Below the pieces are notes generated by a model. The model was not told where the DNA came from, did not search any database, and saw nothing but the letters and a program-made list of their open reading frames with translations. DNA of 64,000 nt from Epiperipatus broadwayi. Taxonomy: Eukaryota; Onychophora; Udeonychophora; Euonychophora; Peripatidae. The translations under genes and the position numbers were made by a program. This document shows, piece by piece, positions 24,421-36,330 of the stretch (its first letter is position 1; every line of letters starts with the position of its first letter). Location: the NCBI GenBank assembly GCA_028023455.1, contig JAQFVV010000257.1, forward strand, positions 1,244,001 to 1,308,000, written 5' to 3'.

Positions 24421-24580
24421 AGACACCTACATAAGTTTCTTTTAAAAAATATTGTAATATTGAATTAATTCATTCTGATATTTCCGATAATTAGAAATGT
24501 TATTTTTGTTCTACTTATTATTAATCATTTAAAAAAAAATAAGAGAGAGAGAGCTGTTTCTCTTTTTTTTTTTATTTTTT

Positions 24581-24588
<8 letters not shown>

Positions 24589-24644
<56 letters not shown>
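24589..24644. repeat. (TA)n microsatellite, about 56 bp
   Basis: Uninterrupted alternating TA, followed by TTGTAACC, the reverse complement of the GTTACAA word seen at other (TA)n tracts. Confidence 0.95.
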
Positions 24645-24647
<3 letters not shown>

Positions 24648-24960
24648 AACCATTCGCTTGCCCTCTCAACTACCTATTGTGCCGAACATGTTGCGGCACT
24701 AAAAATTGTAACCTTAAATTGTGTGGTCCCAACTACGTAACGTAAGTGCGCTAAGAATCTTAACTTCGATCACTGATCAATTCCCGTTGCACATTGTCAG
24801 CTATTAAGAGCTGTAACCAAAAGCATATCATGCTATCTATTTTATGCACCAAAGACCACAACCAACATCTGGAGCAACTTACCACAGACCAAACCAATGA
24901 TCTAACATAAACTTTTTATGATTTAATTTGATCGCAGCCAGGGTGTACCACGAAGACCTA
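24645..24960. other. GC-richer island with a near-palindrome, identity unknown
   Basis: About 300 bp of higher G+C next to a (TA)n tract. GTGCCGAACATGTTGCGGCAC (24678-24698, given here as arms GTGCCG and GCGGCAC around AACATGTT) is almost self-complementary. ATTGTAACC occurs on both sides of a 50-bp segment (24643 and 24707), like a short direct flank. This may be the end of an unrecognised mobile element. Confidence 0.4.
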
Positions 24961-24964
24961 TCAT

Positions 24965-27900
24965 AATAGTATGATAAAATACATTAAACAAATTATAAGT
25001 GTAATGTTATTATTTTTTAAACCTTAATTTGCGATTTTTATTGTATGAGACCCGATGGCTGACCATGTACAAGATGGCATAATTTGTGGAATTACATAAG
25101 ATTATGAAATTTTAAACCATCTATATGATTTCTAATACAAATGCTAGTCCAGGTAAAGCTTTGCAATAAATAAACATAAATACTTGGGTTCTTTTTTTAT
25201 AGTTTACTATATTACTGAGACTCTTATTATACTGACAAATGACAATTTAAAACGTTAAGTAAATATATTCAATCATGTCATTATCTGGTAAATCTGTTTA
25301 CATGTTTAATAATTAATTTATATTGTATACTAGAATCAACTACGTAAAGCCAAAATGATGGAAAAGGTAAATGGGATTTTATTGTACCTTACACATCATA
25401 AACTACCAAAGACGAAAAGCATCCTAATGTTTTCTCAAAAAATATCAATAAACTCTTATATCATGTTGACGATAGTATGTACTTCAATGTATGCTCTATC
25501 CAAGGTTTATGATTTCTGATTTTACGAATGACACATAGCAACTGCACAGTAAGTTTAATTATAAATCAACGTTTATTTACAAATTTATGAATAATAAGTA
25601 ATTAATTCCAATGTTATAATTAAAGACATAAATAAACAAATAAAATAAATAAATTATAATTCCATCGACTTTCTTCAATAACATCTCATAGGTACAGTTT
25701 TTAAAAACCTAATCATACCTTATATTTCAATTTGATATAATGAATGTATTGAAAAAATTATATTAAATTCAACATCAACTCATGAAATATTTAACGTCAT
25801 TTCCAGATTCAATAAATCCATACCGTAAACTTATAATAATATAATAGATAATATTATGTCTGTAGGATTTAGCTATAATGCAATCATTAAATAAAGTGAA
25901 AATTTAAACTTACATTCCGGTAAATAATAATCAACCAACAGTTAATTATTATGAAGTAACTTGAATAGAATGCCCTGCTACAATTTGATGATCTAACTTA
26001 TAAATTATACTTACAAATGAAAGAAGATGATTTAGCAGATTAACTAAAATACTTTGCCCAACTTATATCTATGAAGTAAAACATATTCCTGTGGATGCAT
26101 TCATCTACAAGTAGGAATTAAATAACACTAAACGTTTTGTGGATTTATACACCATCATAAAGCAATAAGTACAAGTACACCATTCCGCGGATTAACCACC
26201 AGCGCAGGAATGAGTGTAAAATACAAAAAATGGCAATTAAGTAATCTGCGGATTAACCACCAGCACAGATTAATGCCCTTTAACATTCTAAAACAACATT
26301 ACTATTTACTTCACATTAAAGTGCAAAATCATCCTCCTCAGTTATTCTGACAAAGAGAAAACACTAATACTTTAGCAAATGTGGGTTCTTGCATAATAAA
26401 ATGTTACACTAATCAGGACAACTAATGTAATAACTTATCTTGCTTAAAATAAAACATATGTAATATAATATAAGTAATATTAGTATAGGAATATAAATCT
26501 GGAAAGACTCACAAATACCTCATAAAAATTGATACATCTCCTGAATTCATTTAGTACTTTTCAAGCTTTTTCGCAAGCGCTATTCTCTTGAATAAATATT
26601 TTATTCAACCCCTATTAATTTAAAGTTAATAAAATATAACTTATGAACTTCACATGGAAGTTCCTATAACGATAAAATTAAAGTAATGCATTATTCATCA
26701 AATACATAAAATCTAACAGGTGTGTGTATGATATAAAGTAAATGTATAGCATTTTATAGTTCAATACATGAATTTTAGCAGGTGTGTGTATCACAAATTG
26801 GATTGTATAGCATTTTATAACTCCAAATATGATCCATGGAATCCATGTACAATGTGTCGAACAATATGTATACGAAGTAATAGCTATAACTATAGTTGAA
26901 TTCCATACATGCAATTTTATCCATTTGTATTAGTTATTATAATCGCTATTAGATTAACGATTTTACGTGGCTACATAAACATGAAACAATTTCAAAACAT
27001 GACACGCAGAATATAAATGAAAATGTTTTTCATAAGTTATTAATCTCTACATTTCTCTATTAAAAATGTTCCAAGTTTATCACATCCATGCTAATATTTA
27101 TTCATCCACGCTTAAATCTAGGAATACTAATTATAGCAATTAATTTAATCATTCCACACTGACGATAAAATTAGAAAATAGCTTTGATTAATTATTTGAA
27201 GACTGTTTATTATCCAAATGTTAAACAAATTAACTAGCAAATATATTACTGGCATTGTAAAGTTAAATATCAATCAATACTATATTTTTATTAGAATTAG
27301 AAATGGAAATATTAAACTATGTTGATAACTTTAACATTTTACTTTAATTTAAACTTCTTCTTTTTTAAAAAGCAAATTTTCATATTCATAAAACTTCTGT
27401 AATTAAAATACTTATTTAATTTTTCCAAGTTGTAGAATAATAAACATTTTAAAACATACCAAACTCTTGCAATTAATTCTTTTAAACTGGGAAGCTCCGA
27501 CATTTTAAAAATGTAATATTGGAAAATTGTTACCGGTGATTTGATCCACTTGGCCAGCCGACTTGAACAGACTTTTAAATTTAGCAATTCATCTTATAAT
27601 TAAATACCACTAGGTTATTTTTACGTTTATAGCAAACTTTGTGGTAATCCGTTTACTTGTTAACTATTTTAAAATAAGCTTATCAAATTTACACCATTTG
27701 CCTTTTACCATTTTCTTTTCTTTCTCCCTCCAAAAGCAAACTATCAGACGATCTTCTCTTAAATTCGCGCTCTTTTCTTTTTTTACATTGAGACACATAC
27801 GTAATTACTGTATTTATTTTTAATAATCAATTTTAATTGAACAAATGGTTTTTTGTTAATTCAATAGAAATAATTTTTAAGATCATTTTAAACAAATAAA

Positions 27901-28130
27901 AATAAAATATTATTTTTAATACTATTTTACCAAATTTTAATGTGTTGTCAAATTTTTAAAAAGTTAAACATTTTGATATGAGTTAGCATATGGGAAGAAG
28001 CAAATTTAAATTTACTAAAATAATATGAGAGTAATCTGTTCAAAGTGCAAATCAAGCCAATCAAATCACCAAAAGAAGAAAGAGAAATTTTTATACCAGT
28101 TACATCAATTATTATATTTTATACTAAAAT
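24965..28130. other. Non-coding stretch with two small repeats
   Basis: No gene recognised. GCGGATTAACCACCAGC occurs at 26187 and again at 26248, as a direct repeat 61 bp apart. A degenerate tandem pair of about 61 bp (CAGGTGTGTGTAT…TGTATAGCATTTTATA) lies at 26717-26823. The frames across it are short and AT-driven. Confidence 0.5.
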
Positions 28131-28136
28131 ATATGG

Positions 28137-28164
28137 TTACAATATATATATATATATATTGTAA
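28137..28164. repeat. 28-bp TA-centred palindrome
   Basis: TTACAAT, alternating AT, ATTGTAA: perfectly self-complementary, preceded by GG so that the left side reads GGTTACAAT. Confidence 0.85.
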
Positions 28165-28400
28165 TGGTCAGATTTGTACACTCATGCAACAAAATTCAGA
28201 GCCCAAGCAAAATATACCAAAGCCGACTGAAGTGAGGTGGTTGAGACTTCTAATCTGACCAAACTCCAACTCATCTGCCAGTACTCCAAATTTAACACAT
28301 TATGAGTGACATCCCTGAGGCTACACTCAGTCCTCATTTCACCGCAAGCTGACATAGAACAGGTAGAAACATGAGACTTAAGGTCACTACTAACCTAACT
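28165..28400. other. GC-richer patch, identity unknown
   Basis: Base composition rises for about 230 bp, immediately right of the TA palindrome. No protein frame, SINE boxes or terminal repeats could be made out. Confidence 0.35.
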
Positions 28401-28513
28401 AAATGGGTGATATATAGCACTTAACACTCTATTAATCTCAACTACCAGACATACACATTTAGCATATAAAATCATTAAGAAATTGGAGTAATGAACTGTG
28501 AAATTTAATAATA

Positions 28514-28580
28514 TATTGTGGATTGGATAAAATACTATGGATTGAGTAAGATGCTGTGGATTGGTTTGAATTAGAATCTG
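28514..28580 (+). repeat. Short tandem repeat of GTGGATTGG units
   Basis: (T/C)T(G/A)TGGATTG(G/A) occurs three times at intervals of about 21-22 bp. Confidence 0.5.
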
Positions 28581-29350
28581 AGCAAAAAAGATATACAACA
28601 GTTTATATTTAAAAAGGTTTATTAAAACAATAACAAATGATCTAACATAAAATATCATAATGACATGGATTGTACAATATTCACAAGGTATTCAATACAG
28701 GCAAGCATGTTACAATAGTTGGAACTGTTATCAAGTACATCTGTTCCCTTTTAAACATATTAAAATACATATGTGTGTGAGTTGTAGAGGTCATACCTAA
28801 TCATTTAATATGCTTATCTTATGATTTTGACTTGCTTAAGTTAGAAGTTGATACTTTAGTAGAGTTGATAATGAGTACAGCCAGTTTTAATGGCTGTTAT
28901 ATATACTAATTAAATGAGCAACTAAATAAGCTCAGTATCCTGCAGATTCAACCTGATAATCCAGATTCAAACTCCAGTCTAAAGCTGAATGATTAATTAA
29001 TATGGGAAAAAGAACTGGTTACTCTTAGATTCACACTTATGTACTATGGCGCTATATAAAATATTAAAGAATAAGCTTGCAGTGCAAGTGAGTGATTAAT
29101 CAAGAGCTTCAGCATCAAATGCTCGGTTTGCTTTGAGACCAACGGTTTGCTGCTATTGATATATGAACATATAAGTTCAGGAACTCGGATTGGCTTTAGG
29201 AAAAATCTGGGTCTGCACGCTCCAGTTCTAATAAAGATAGCCATAACCCGAACTAAATAATGGGACGGTTTGCTACCATGAACCCATGTAATTATGCAGC
29301 AAAATGTAACACATATAAGTGTATTATATAAAGACACACCCACAATGCTC

Positions 29351-29353
<3 letters not shown>

Positions 29354-29391
<38 letters not shown>
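29354..29391. repeat. (TA)n microsatellite, about 38 bp
   Basis: Pure alternating TA. It makes the isoleucine-tyrosine run in the overlapping minus-strand frame, which is not a gene. Confidence 0.95.
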
Positions 29392-29735
29392 CAATAAGTA
29401 TACATATAATTAATCGCGCCTAAAACAGATAGCTTTTATCTGTCAAGCTAATTCAACACAGTTCTTAAAAATTAGCATTATAAGTACGCTAATAAAATGG
29501 GCTTAAACTATATAATAAATAATCTAGTTAAGATCCTGAATCCACATATACATATTCATAATTAAGGAGGTAAAGTATATTTGATTGGATTTAATACAAA
29601 CATTAGCAAATATACTTTATCATCTCTAGACAATATATCTTCTTCTAACTAATAGATATTAAAAGTTATAATATAAAATCGGTTAAGCAAACCTTGAAAA
29701 AATACAATTTTACAATATATATAACTATGATAATA

Positions 29736-29790
29736 ACGAGTGGTTAGCGTGTTCGTTTATTACCAATATTATAATTTCGAAACCATGATC
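29736..29790 (+). repeat. tRNA-derived SINE fragment
   Basis: GAGTGGTTAGCGTGTTCG resembles an RNA polymerase III A box. ATTTCGAAACC, 35 bp downstream, matches the B box consensus at 9 of 11 positions. The arms do not fold as a working tRNA, so this is a short retroposed fragment. Confidence 0.5.
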
Positions 29791-30236
29791 CAATAAAATA
29801 AACAATGCTTTTAAAATGTTTAAGTGAAGATTACAATTATCTCTTTTATAAATTACTTAACTAGTTTTATTGTTTCGAAATATGAGCATATTAATACATA
29901 TTAAACATAAACAAAATGCATTTAAACAAAATATTAAATTTATTAAAATTATGCAAGACCGTTAGTTTGTAAGAATTGAAGAGAATAAATTTCGGACATT
30001 TAATGAGTATAAAAAAATATGAAATCTTTTAATTTATAAAAGATTTCAGCAGTTTATAAAATTAAAGTAAGTGATTTTTTTTCTTTTACAATATATATAA
30101 AGTTACACAGATCTACAGAGTTTCTTTTCATAATAGGATAAAAATTAAAGAGTTTGATAATTTAGATAGAACATTCTTTTTAAAGTGTTGTTAGATTTTA
30201 TAGATTAAAGTTCATAAACTGCAGTTTTTAAAATTA

Positions 30237-30450
30237 TTATCATCACTGCCTCCTTGGTTGGACTTGAAGCGTGTCTTAATGATAGTGGCTGGAATAGGTC
30301 ATCAAATAGCAGCATAGTTTTCAGTGGCATTTCTTTTCAGATAGGTTTTAAATTTCTTCATATTCTCCCCTCATGCAGGTTGCTGGAAATTCTATTCAAA
30401 GGTATGTTTGGAGGAGTTGAGAGTACCATCCTGGCCAAGAGCCAGTAAAT
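30237..30450. other. GC-richer patch, possible broken coding fragment
   Basis: A 64-codon plus-strand frame (30254-30448) and a minus-strand frame with two stops overlap here. Neither shows a domain I recognise. Composition is clearly unlike the surroundings, so it may be a fragment of an old element or exon. Confidence 0.25.
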
Positions 30451-30972
30451 ATTTTATTTTACTCCATCATCTTGGAATTTGGACTTTACAAATAATCTAC
30501 AGGAAAGCAAGCTAAAGAATAATCTTAACTTAAAAAATCTGCAATATTTATATTTCCTAGATCAAAAACCAGCAACTATCTATTTTAAAACAGAATTCAA
30601 ACTTCCTCTAAGTTTTACAGCAGTTGGTTTCTTTTGACACTGATCTTTTTTATTTTATTGCCCAAACCTTTACTGGCCTGATCTAGGAAAAGAAATTCAT
30701 TACAATCGTAATGAACTTTAGAACAATGTTAATAACTCAGGAACCATTTGATCTTACTTGAGAATTATTCTAAATTGTTTTATTACCAATCTGTGAATTT
30801 CGCATGTAATTTATAATTCATTTAAATCAGACTTGCTAAAGATTATTTAGCTACATTTTCTAAATAAAATAACCTTTATACAATATATTATTTATTAAGC
30901 AAAATATAAATGCAATATATCTATACAAAAATTAATATTACAGTCATTTATAGGTGCTTGTATGTGTGTCAA

Positions 30973-31140
30973 TAACCATACAACTGTTTGAATGCATATA
31001 AAACTGCGATTACATATATAACTGTGTAAATGAATATATCACTGTGTGGATATATAAATAACTGTGTAAACACATATACACCTGTACAAAGGCATATATC
31101 ACTGTGTGGATACATATACACATGTACCAGAGAGTGTTTA
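30973..31140 (+). repeat. 20-bp period minisatellite
   Basis: About eight units of the type ATATAT(A/C)ACTGTGT(A/G)(A/G)A run in phase at 20 bp. Units alternate between an AACTGTGTAA and a CACTGTGTGG version, which hints at a 40-bp higher-order unit. Confidence 0.8.
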
Positions 31141-31205
31141 AAACTGGCATAGCTGTATCTGTGGAGACATCAAGGTGAAACAGATAGGAGGACAGAAATA
31201 TCTGT

Positions 31206-31231
31206 TTCAATATATATATATATATATTGAA
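31206..31231. repeat. 26-bp TA-centred palindrome
   Basis: TTCAATATATATA joined to its exact reverse complement, 66 bp beyond the 20-bp minisatellite. Confidence 0.85.
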
Positions 31232-31239
31232 TTTACGGT

Positions 31240-32200
31240 TATTACGGACATAATGATACAGCTTTTACTTAAATCTTTTAATTAATTTTTCTATTTCAAA
31301 TTCTAGTATTTTCAGCAAAGATTGCAATTAGATTTTTTTTGTTGCTATTTGTTTTACTTATTGTTGTTACTCCTGAACATTTTCATACTTTAATATACAT
31401 GTGCATATATGTGCACATACCCTTGTAATATTCGGTAAATACAATACCTCATGTTGAGTATCTAAAAATGTATTTATCCGTATATCCTTTTAAGTTATTT
31501 TTGTCACTGCTGTACCTTATGATGAGTGCAAAAAAGGGTTTATTTATTGTAAATTTCCCGTAAGCAAGTCCACTAATAACTTTGTATTTAGAATAGTGGT
31601 GAGTATATAATTGTGCTTCATATATATACATGTATAAGAATTTATCATAAAAGGCAACTAGATACAGCACCTTATGTTGAGTGCTATATAGTATCTGAGC
31701 TAACACAACCTTATTGACATGTAAAATATGAATTATGAAATATTTTATAGTGCAGATATATGCACACATAGTTTTTTTTATTATTATATTTACTATCAAT
31801 AAAAAAGATTTTAAAGTCCTGAGTAGAAGTGTATGCGTGTATAACCGGAAGTCTTTTATATGAGAAATATATCTCAAATCACACAAGACATATCTTATTT
31901 CTACAGGGTAAAAAGCTCAGACCACTTTCATTCATTTATGAAACATTGTAAATAGCTTTAGGGATTTATTACTTTTTTTATTCATTTAAATTGTATTTAT
32001 ATATTTATCTATTCCAAAGCATCAAATATATATACGGGTTTGTGATAATAATTCATTTATTTATTTTTATATCATTTTAAGTATGAAACCGTGGTGGATA
32101 TTTGGGATGAAATAAATATTTAATCATAATATTAAATCGGTTTTGTCTTTGTATTATTATTTATTTGATAAAATGTACTCTTTCCTTATAAATCATGTAC
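31240..32200. other. Non-coding stretch
   Basis: The minus-strand frame of 145 codons (31449-31886) is long for this composition but has no motif, no homologous repeat copy and biased AT codons, so I do not call it. The phrase ACCT(T/C)ATG(T/A)TGAGTG recurs loosely near 31445, 31513 and 31670. Confidence 0.5.
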
Positions 32201-32204
32201 CTGT

Positions 32205-32666
32205 AATAACCATTTAACTTACCCATTGAAGACCCTAGTACTGAGCTAGCCACACAGGATATCGCTCTACCAGGGTGTTAAATCATATTCTTATGCTCTG
32301 CTGAACATATGGTATTGTACATCCTTCAAGGAGGGGGGAAAATTCATTTTTTATTCTTTTCTAGGAGTGGCACACACAAGTTATTTTGTAAATAAACTTT
32401 TCAAAGGTGTGTATTTACCATAGGTTCTAAACATTCGGGCATACAGATAAGATATCAACTAAAGGGGGTTTTTGATTGGCAGAGTCCTGTCAATTCACTC
32501 TTTCTATCAATTTAGCTGGAAGTACCAATATATATAAGTACAGACAATTGGCTAAATTGGTATCCATTTCTTTCCCTGTTAAATCTTGATCACGTCATGC
32601 TCAGTAGGAAGTATGGTCCGGAACAATATTATATATATATAATATTTAGTGAATGATAAGGTGGCA
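32205..32666 (-). repeat. Possible 3' LTR of the Ty3/gypsy element
   Basis: On the minus strand a purine-rich run (32672-32697, AAGAGAAAAGGAAA core) directly precedes TGCCACCTTATC. That is the arrangement of polypurine tract and LTR start expected downstream of the integrase-bearing relic at 33.2-36.5 kb. The stretch is richer in G+C than average and has TATA- and AATAAA-like words. The far end is uncertain and no second LTR was found to the right. Confidence 0.3.
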
Positions 32667-32671
32667 CCTTA
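32657..32671. repeat. Palindrome TAAGGTGGCACCTTA shared with 40362-40376
   Basis: Fifteen-base inverted repeat with one central base. The surrounding TGAATGA is also shared with the copy at 40355, and AATATTT lies upstream in both. Confidence 0.7.
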
Positions 32672-33269
32672 TATTTCCTTTTCTCTTAAGGAATTAAAAT
32701 TCAACATAGTATTTTTATTTCTCAAAGAATTTTGTTTATAATGATTTGGTTGTCATGGGGGTATTATTTTGTTGTTGATTGTTGGGTTGGTGTATTTTGC
32801 AATCTTTAGATTTGTTGTCATTTAAGGTTAAAACTTTTTTTCAGTTTACTCTTTTTTAAATTTTTGGTTTAGTGTATATGTTGGTATGATGGTGTTAGTT
32901 AAGAAGCTAATCATTATTATGTATACATATCTTTTTTAGATAGTGTATATATGTTTAATACTATTAATTCTGCTCTTGTGTGAGGCTTATTGGATTTGTT
33001 TTAATATTACTTAAATGGCTGAGAATTCAAAGCAGCTGTGTATTCATTTCTATCTAAATATGTAACTCATTGATTTGGTCAGTCCTAAAATACTCTATTA
33101 TTTGCATTTTAATGTTTCATGTGAATTACCTTCATCAATCAATTCCATCATTTTTCACAATCTTTTTATTTTTTTATACTGTCTTTTAGTTTTTATTTTA
33201 ACTTGAAGTAATCTAATCTTATACCTATTATGTGATTACTTCTGTGGATAAATTAATCTGTTTTTCCTC

Positions 33270-34460
33270 AGTAAGATTTTAATATTCAGGCATTGTGTGT
33301 GCCATGATTTCTCCTCAGCAATCCAACCAATGAGTGTTTGGACCTATGCCTTTGATGATAGTAAATGGTCCTTCATAAAAGTTGCAGAATTTATGGAATA
33401 TAATCTATTATGTTTTACTAATGTGTGATATTTTTCGAACACCATGTCATCTACTTTGAATTGGTAGTCTGTTTTATTTTATTTTTGTTGCATTTATGGG
33501 TCATGTGCATTATCATTTCATATGCTTTGCTCTGATCTCTTTCTGTGTCTATAAGTCATTTTGTAGTTGTTGGTATGTATTTTTGGAAATAAAATTGTTG
33601 TTTTGGTTCAAGTATAGTCTAAATCCAGTTGATTCATTTACATCCCAATTCATATAATTGACTACACATTGTGCAGGTTTACCCAACCTTTATGTCTGTT
33701 TTTCAAATAGGTCCTGAACAAATGTTCAAGTTGCTGCATTACACATTCACAGGGGTTTGATTGTGGATTTTTGATGGAGGTCAGTACATGTATAATTTGT
33801 TGCTTTACTGCTTATTTTTTCCATTCTTTGGATAGGAAAGGAATAGCACGATCCATTAAGATCATGCCTGGCTTTTTTATTTTTTTGAAATGGAGGATGT
33901 CTAATATTTAGATGGTATATATATAATATTAGATTGGGGTATTGGGTAAGCTGCCATGAATTTTGAAAAGAGATCATAAGCTACTAACTGATACTTTTGT
34001 TTATTTTATGGAGGGAAAGGTTCATAAAAATCTATAGCTAAGATCTTCATTTGATCTTTCTGGTATGATAGATCTTACTGAACTAATGTAACTCTTGTTT
34101 ACTGGTTTTGCTATTAGAAATATTTGACAATTTTGTATTTCTTTTAGGATGTTTTTGTACATCCTGGGCCAATAAAACTAATTTTATTAATGCTTGTTCA
34201 GTTTAGTGGGTTTCTTAGTGCCCATATAAACAATGTATGTATTGTATGAGTGATTTTTTTAATATTTCAGGTATTACTACACTCACCTGCTTATATCATT
34301 GTTTATTTTATATGTCAAGACCAGATTCTCTAACTTATATTGATTAAGATTTTTGACTATGTACAGAATTTTCTCTCCATTTAAGTTTTAATGATTTGGG
34401 TTAGATTTTTGTCTTGAGATTGTATATTACAGATGTTTACCAAATTGTTCTTTATATTTT
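33270..34460 (-). pseudogene. Ty3/gypsy integrase, decayed
   Basis: Three integrase regions can be followed on the minus strand. A FYWPRMYKNI piece near 34165 belongs to the zinc-binding region. LAIDFYEPFPP near 34040, with AYDLFSKFMAAYPIP near 33960, is the start of the catalytic core and includes the first catalytic aspartate. YEGPFTIIKGIGPNTHWI near 33370 is the GPF/Y module of the C-terminal domain. The remaining catalytic residues cannot be placed with certainty because of indels. The integrase would insert the cDNA copy of the element. Confidence 0.75.
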
Positions 34461-34534
34461 CATTGAATATTAAAACAATGTTCATAATGTAGGCATTATC
34501 TACTAATAAGTGTTGTTGTTCTGATCTATATAGA

Positions 34535-34586
34535 TTTTGGCAGTGCATCCACTACAATGTTTTTGGCAGTGCATCCACTACAATGT
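34535..34586 (+). repeat. Perfect 26-bp tandem duplication
   Basis: TTTTGGCAGTGCATCC plus ten further bases is repeated without change. It lies inside the RNase H end block of the Ty3/gypsy relic, so it arose after insertion. Confidence 0.95.
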
Positions 34587-34960
34587 TTTTGGATCCTTTA
34601 CAGTATTTGAATGTATAGTTTAATTCTTGTAACCACAGACTCCATTTAATAACTTACCTATTGGTTAGGTAGCTGTGGGTTAAGAATTTGAGGCTTTTAT
34701 GACCAGCGACCACTATACCCTCTGATTGAAGAAGCATTTGTCAAAATTTCTGGAAAACTCATACTATTGCTAGTTCTTCTTTCTTAGTAACTAACTGTAT
34801 AATTGATTTCTGTATTCTTTAAGACAGCCAATAAAATAGAGGACTCCTGGCTAACCATCCTCCTGAATTTGGGATAAAGTTGCCCCTAATCCATACACAC
34901 TACTATCAGTTTGTATGATAAATGCTTTGCTAAAGTCAGAAAAAGGTAACATAAATCCTG
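34540..34960 (-). pseudogene. Ty3/gypsy RNase H domain, decayed with a 26-bp duplication
   Basis: On the minus strand, QTDSSVYGLGATLSQ (near 34900) matches the TDAS-x-x-GLGAVL block that begins Ty3/gypsy RNase H. GSKNIVVDALPK (near 34570) matches the KG-x-x-NVVADALSR block that ends it. The end block is hit by a perfect 26-bp tandem duplication (34535-34560 and 34561-34586), which shifts the frame. Stops occur between the two blocks. Confidence 0.7.
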
Positions 34961-35239
34961 TTATAATTCTAGCAAATGCCACATCTTGCTCTTCAGTCTA
35001 GTTCTGATTCTTTTTTTTTCTTATGGGTTAGAGTAATTATTCCATATAATCAGAAAATTTTTGGTAGAAATAATTATAGAAGGTGCATAATCCTAAAAAA
35101 ATGATCTGATCTGCTTTTTATCTGCAGGTTTTGGGGAATTTTGTATAGGACTAATCTTATTGGGATTAGGTCTTATCCCATTGCAACCAATGATATGACC
35201 TAAGATAATTACTTTGTTACATAATCATGTGCTCTTTTT

Positions 35240-35850
35240 AAAATTGACTTTTATCCCCTTATCATAGTACTCTTTAATTTTTTTTTAAATGTTGAAGATA
35301 TTCTTCAATCATAGAGGATACAATTATAACATCATCTACATGTATAGTTGTTATCTGTTTGATCTCAGGAAAGAGGGTTTTATGCAAACATCTTATTAAA
35401 CTAGCACCACTATTAGTCAATCCAAATGGCATCCTATTAAATTGATAAGTAAACCTTTCATATTTGATTGCAATATATTGATGATCTGGGTGAAGTTCTA
35501 TCTTCCAAAATATCAAGGTTAAATCAAAGATGGAAAATACTTTCTTATTTCCAAATTTCATGAATAATTCATGTATTGGCAGTGTGGTATATTCCTATCA
35601 GGAATTGTTATTTTGTTTAGTTATCTTGCATCTAAACAAAATTTCATTGACCCATATTTTGTCTTTATCATTATAACAGAGTTGCGATTTGGTGAGGAAC
35701 ATTTGGAAACTATCCCCAATCAATAATTTTATTGATTTGTTTGGATATTTTTTACAATATTGGTATGGTATAAAGTAGGATTTGGACATGGAATGGTTGG
35801 TCATGAAATAATTCGATTCTCTTCTTTTATCCCTCCTGGTATTTCAGAAA
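35240..35850 (-). pseudogene. Ty3/gypsy reverse transcriptase domain, decayed
   Basis: The longest open piece (35274-35561) reads FSIFDLTLIFWKIELHP, then FNRMPFGLTNSGASLIRCLH, then TIHVDDVIIVSS. These match, in order, the FS-x-x-DL-x-x-G(Y/F) block, the MPFGLxNAPAxFQ block and the Y(V/L)DD catalytic box of Ty3/gypsy enzymes. Here the tyrosine of YVDD has become histidine, and the glycine of the first block is lost. A preceding piece (35598-35804) holds the N-terminal fingers and is separated by a stop and a frame change. Confidence 0.85.
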
Positions 35851-35999
35851 ATATTATACTGTATTTATCAATAATTGATCACAACTTATTTGTATCATCG
35901 TTTTCAATTAAATTTGATTCTGCAATTATTCTTTATACAAGTGCCTCTGGGATACTCAATAATATGCAGTCAGTTTCAGTTAGGTCATATTTTGGTTGT

Positions 36000-36330
36000 A
36001 ATGTCTTTTCTAAAACTTCATCACCTATTCTGAATAATTTATTTGGAAAATCAGTTTTGCATTGGTTCATATGTGGAAAGTCTGCCCCTAAAGTGACTTC
36101 ATGTATAAGTCCATTTAATATGAGAAAACATGATAGATAATTGTTTTGCCAATCTTTAATTTGATCCAGAGTTGTTTTTGTGCTAATTTAATTTTTCTAT
36201 TGTTAGTCATGGTAACCTGTATTGATCTAAGTGATAAAATTGTAATACTAGGATTTTTGTTTAAAATCTTATAAAATGTTTCAGATATTACTGATATTTG
36301 GCTGCCAGAATCTAAAAAAAAGCCTTCACT
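36000..36330 (-). pseudogene. Ty3/gypsy retropepsin domain, decayed
   Basis: The minus strand near 36312 reads FLDSGSQISVISETFY. DSG is the active-site triplet of a retroviral-type aspartic protease that would cut the element's polyprotein. It is followed at about the expected distance by a KLAQKQLW stretch and a GADFPHMNQC stretch that fits the flap-to-C-terminal part (GADFL in relatives). At least one frameshift and further stops lie between them. The DSG triplet itself is intact. Confidence 0.65.

Noticed and set aside
29044-29394. 116-codon minus-strand frame
   Set aside because: Starts in (TA)n, shows no motif or conserved block, and is not repeated elsewhere.
30254-30448. 64-codon frame in a GC-richer patch
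   Set aside because: Neither strand gives a recognisable domain, and no splice or repeat evidence supports it. It is kept only as an unassigned patch.
31449-31886. 145-codon minus-strand frame, the longest outside retroelements
   Set aside because: AT-driven codons, no domain or signal, not far beyond expectation in this composition.
32230-32285. Minus-strand GGCTAGCTCAGTACTAGG, resembling a tRNA A box
   Set aside because: The following B-box-like word is far too close for a tRNA or SINE head.
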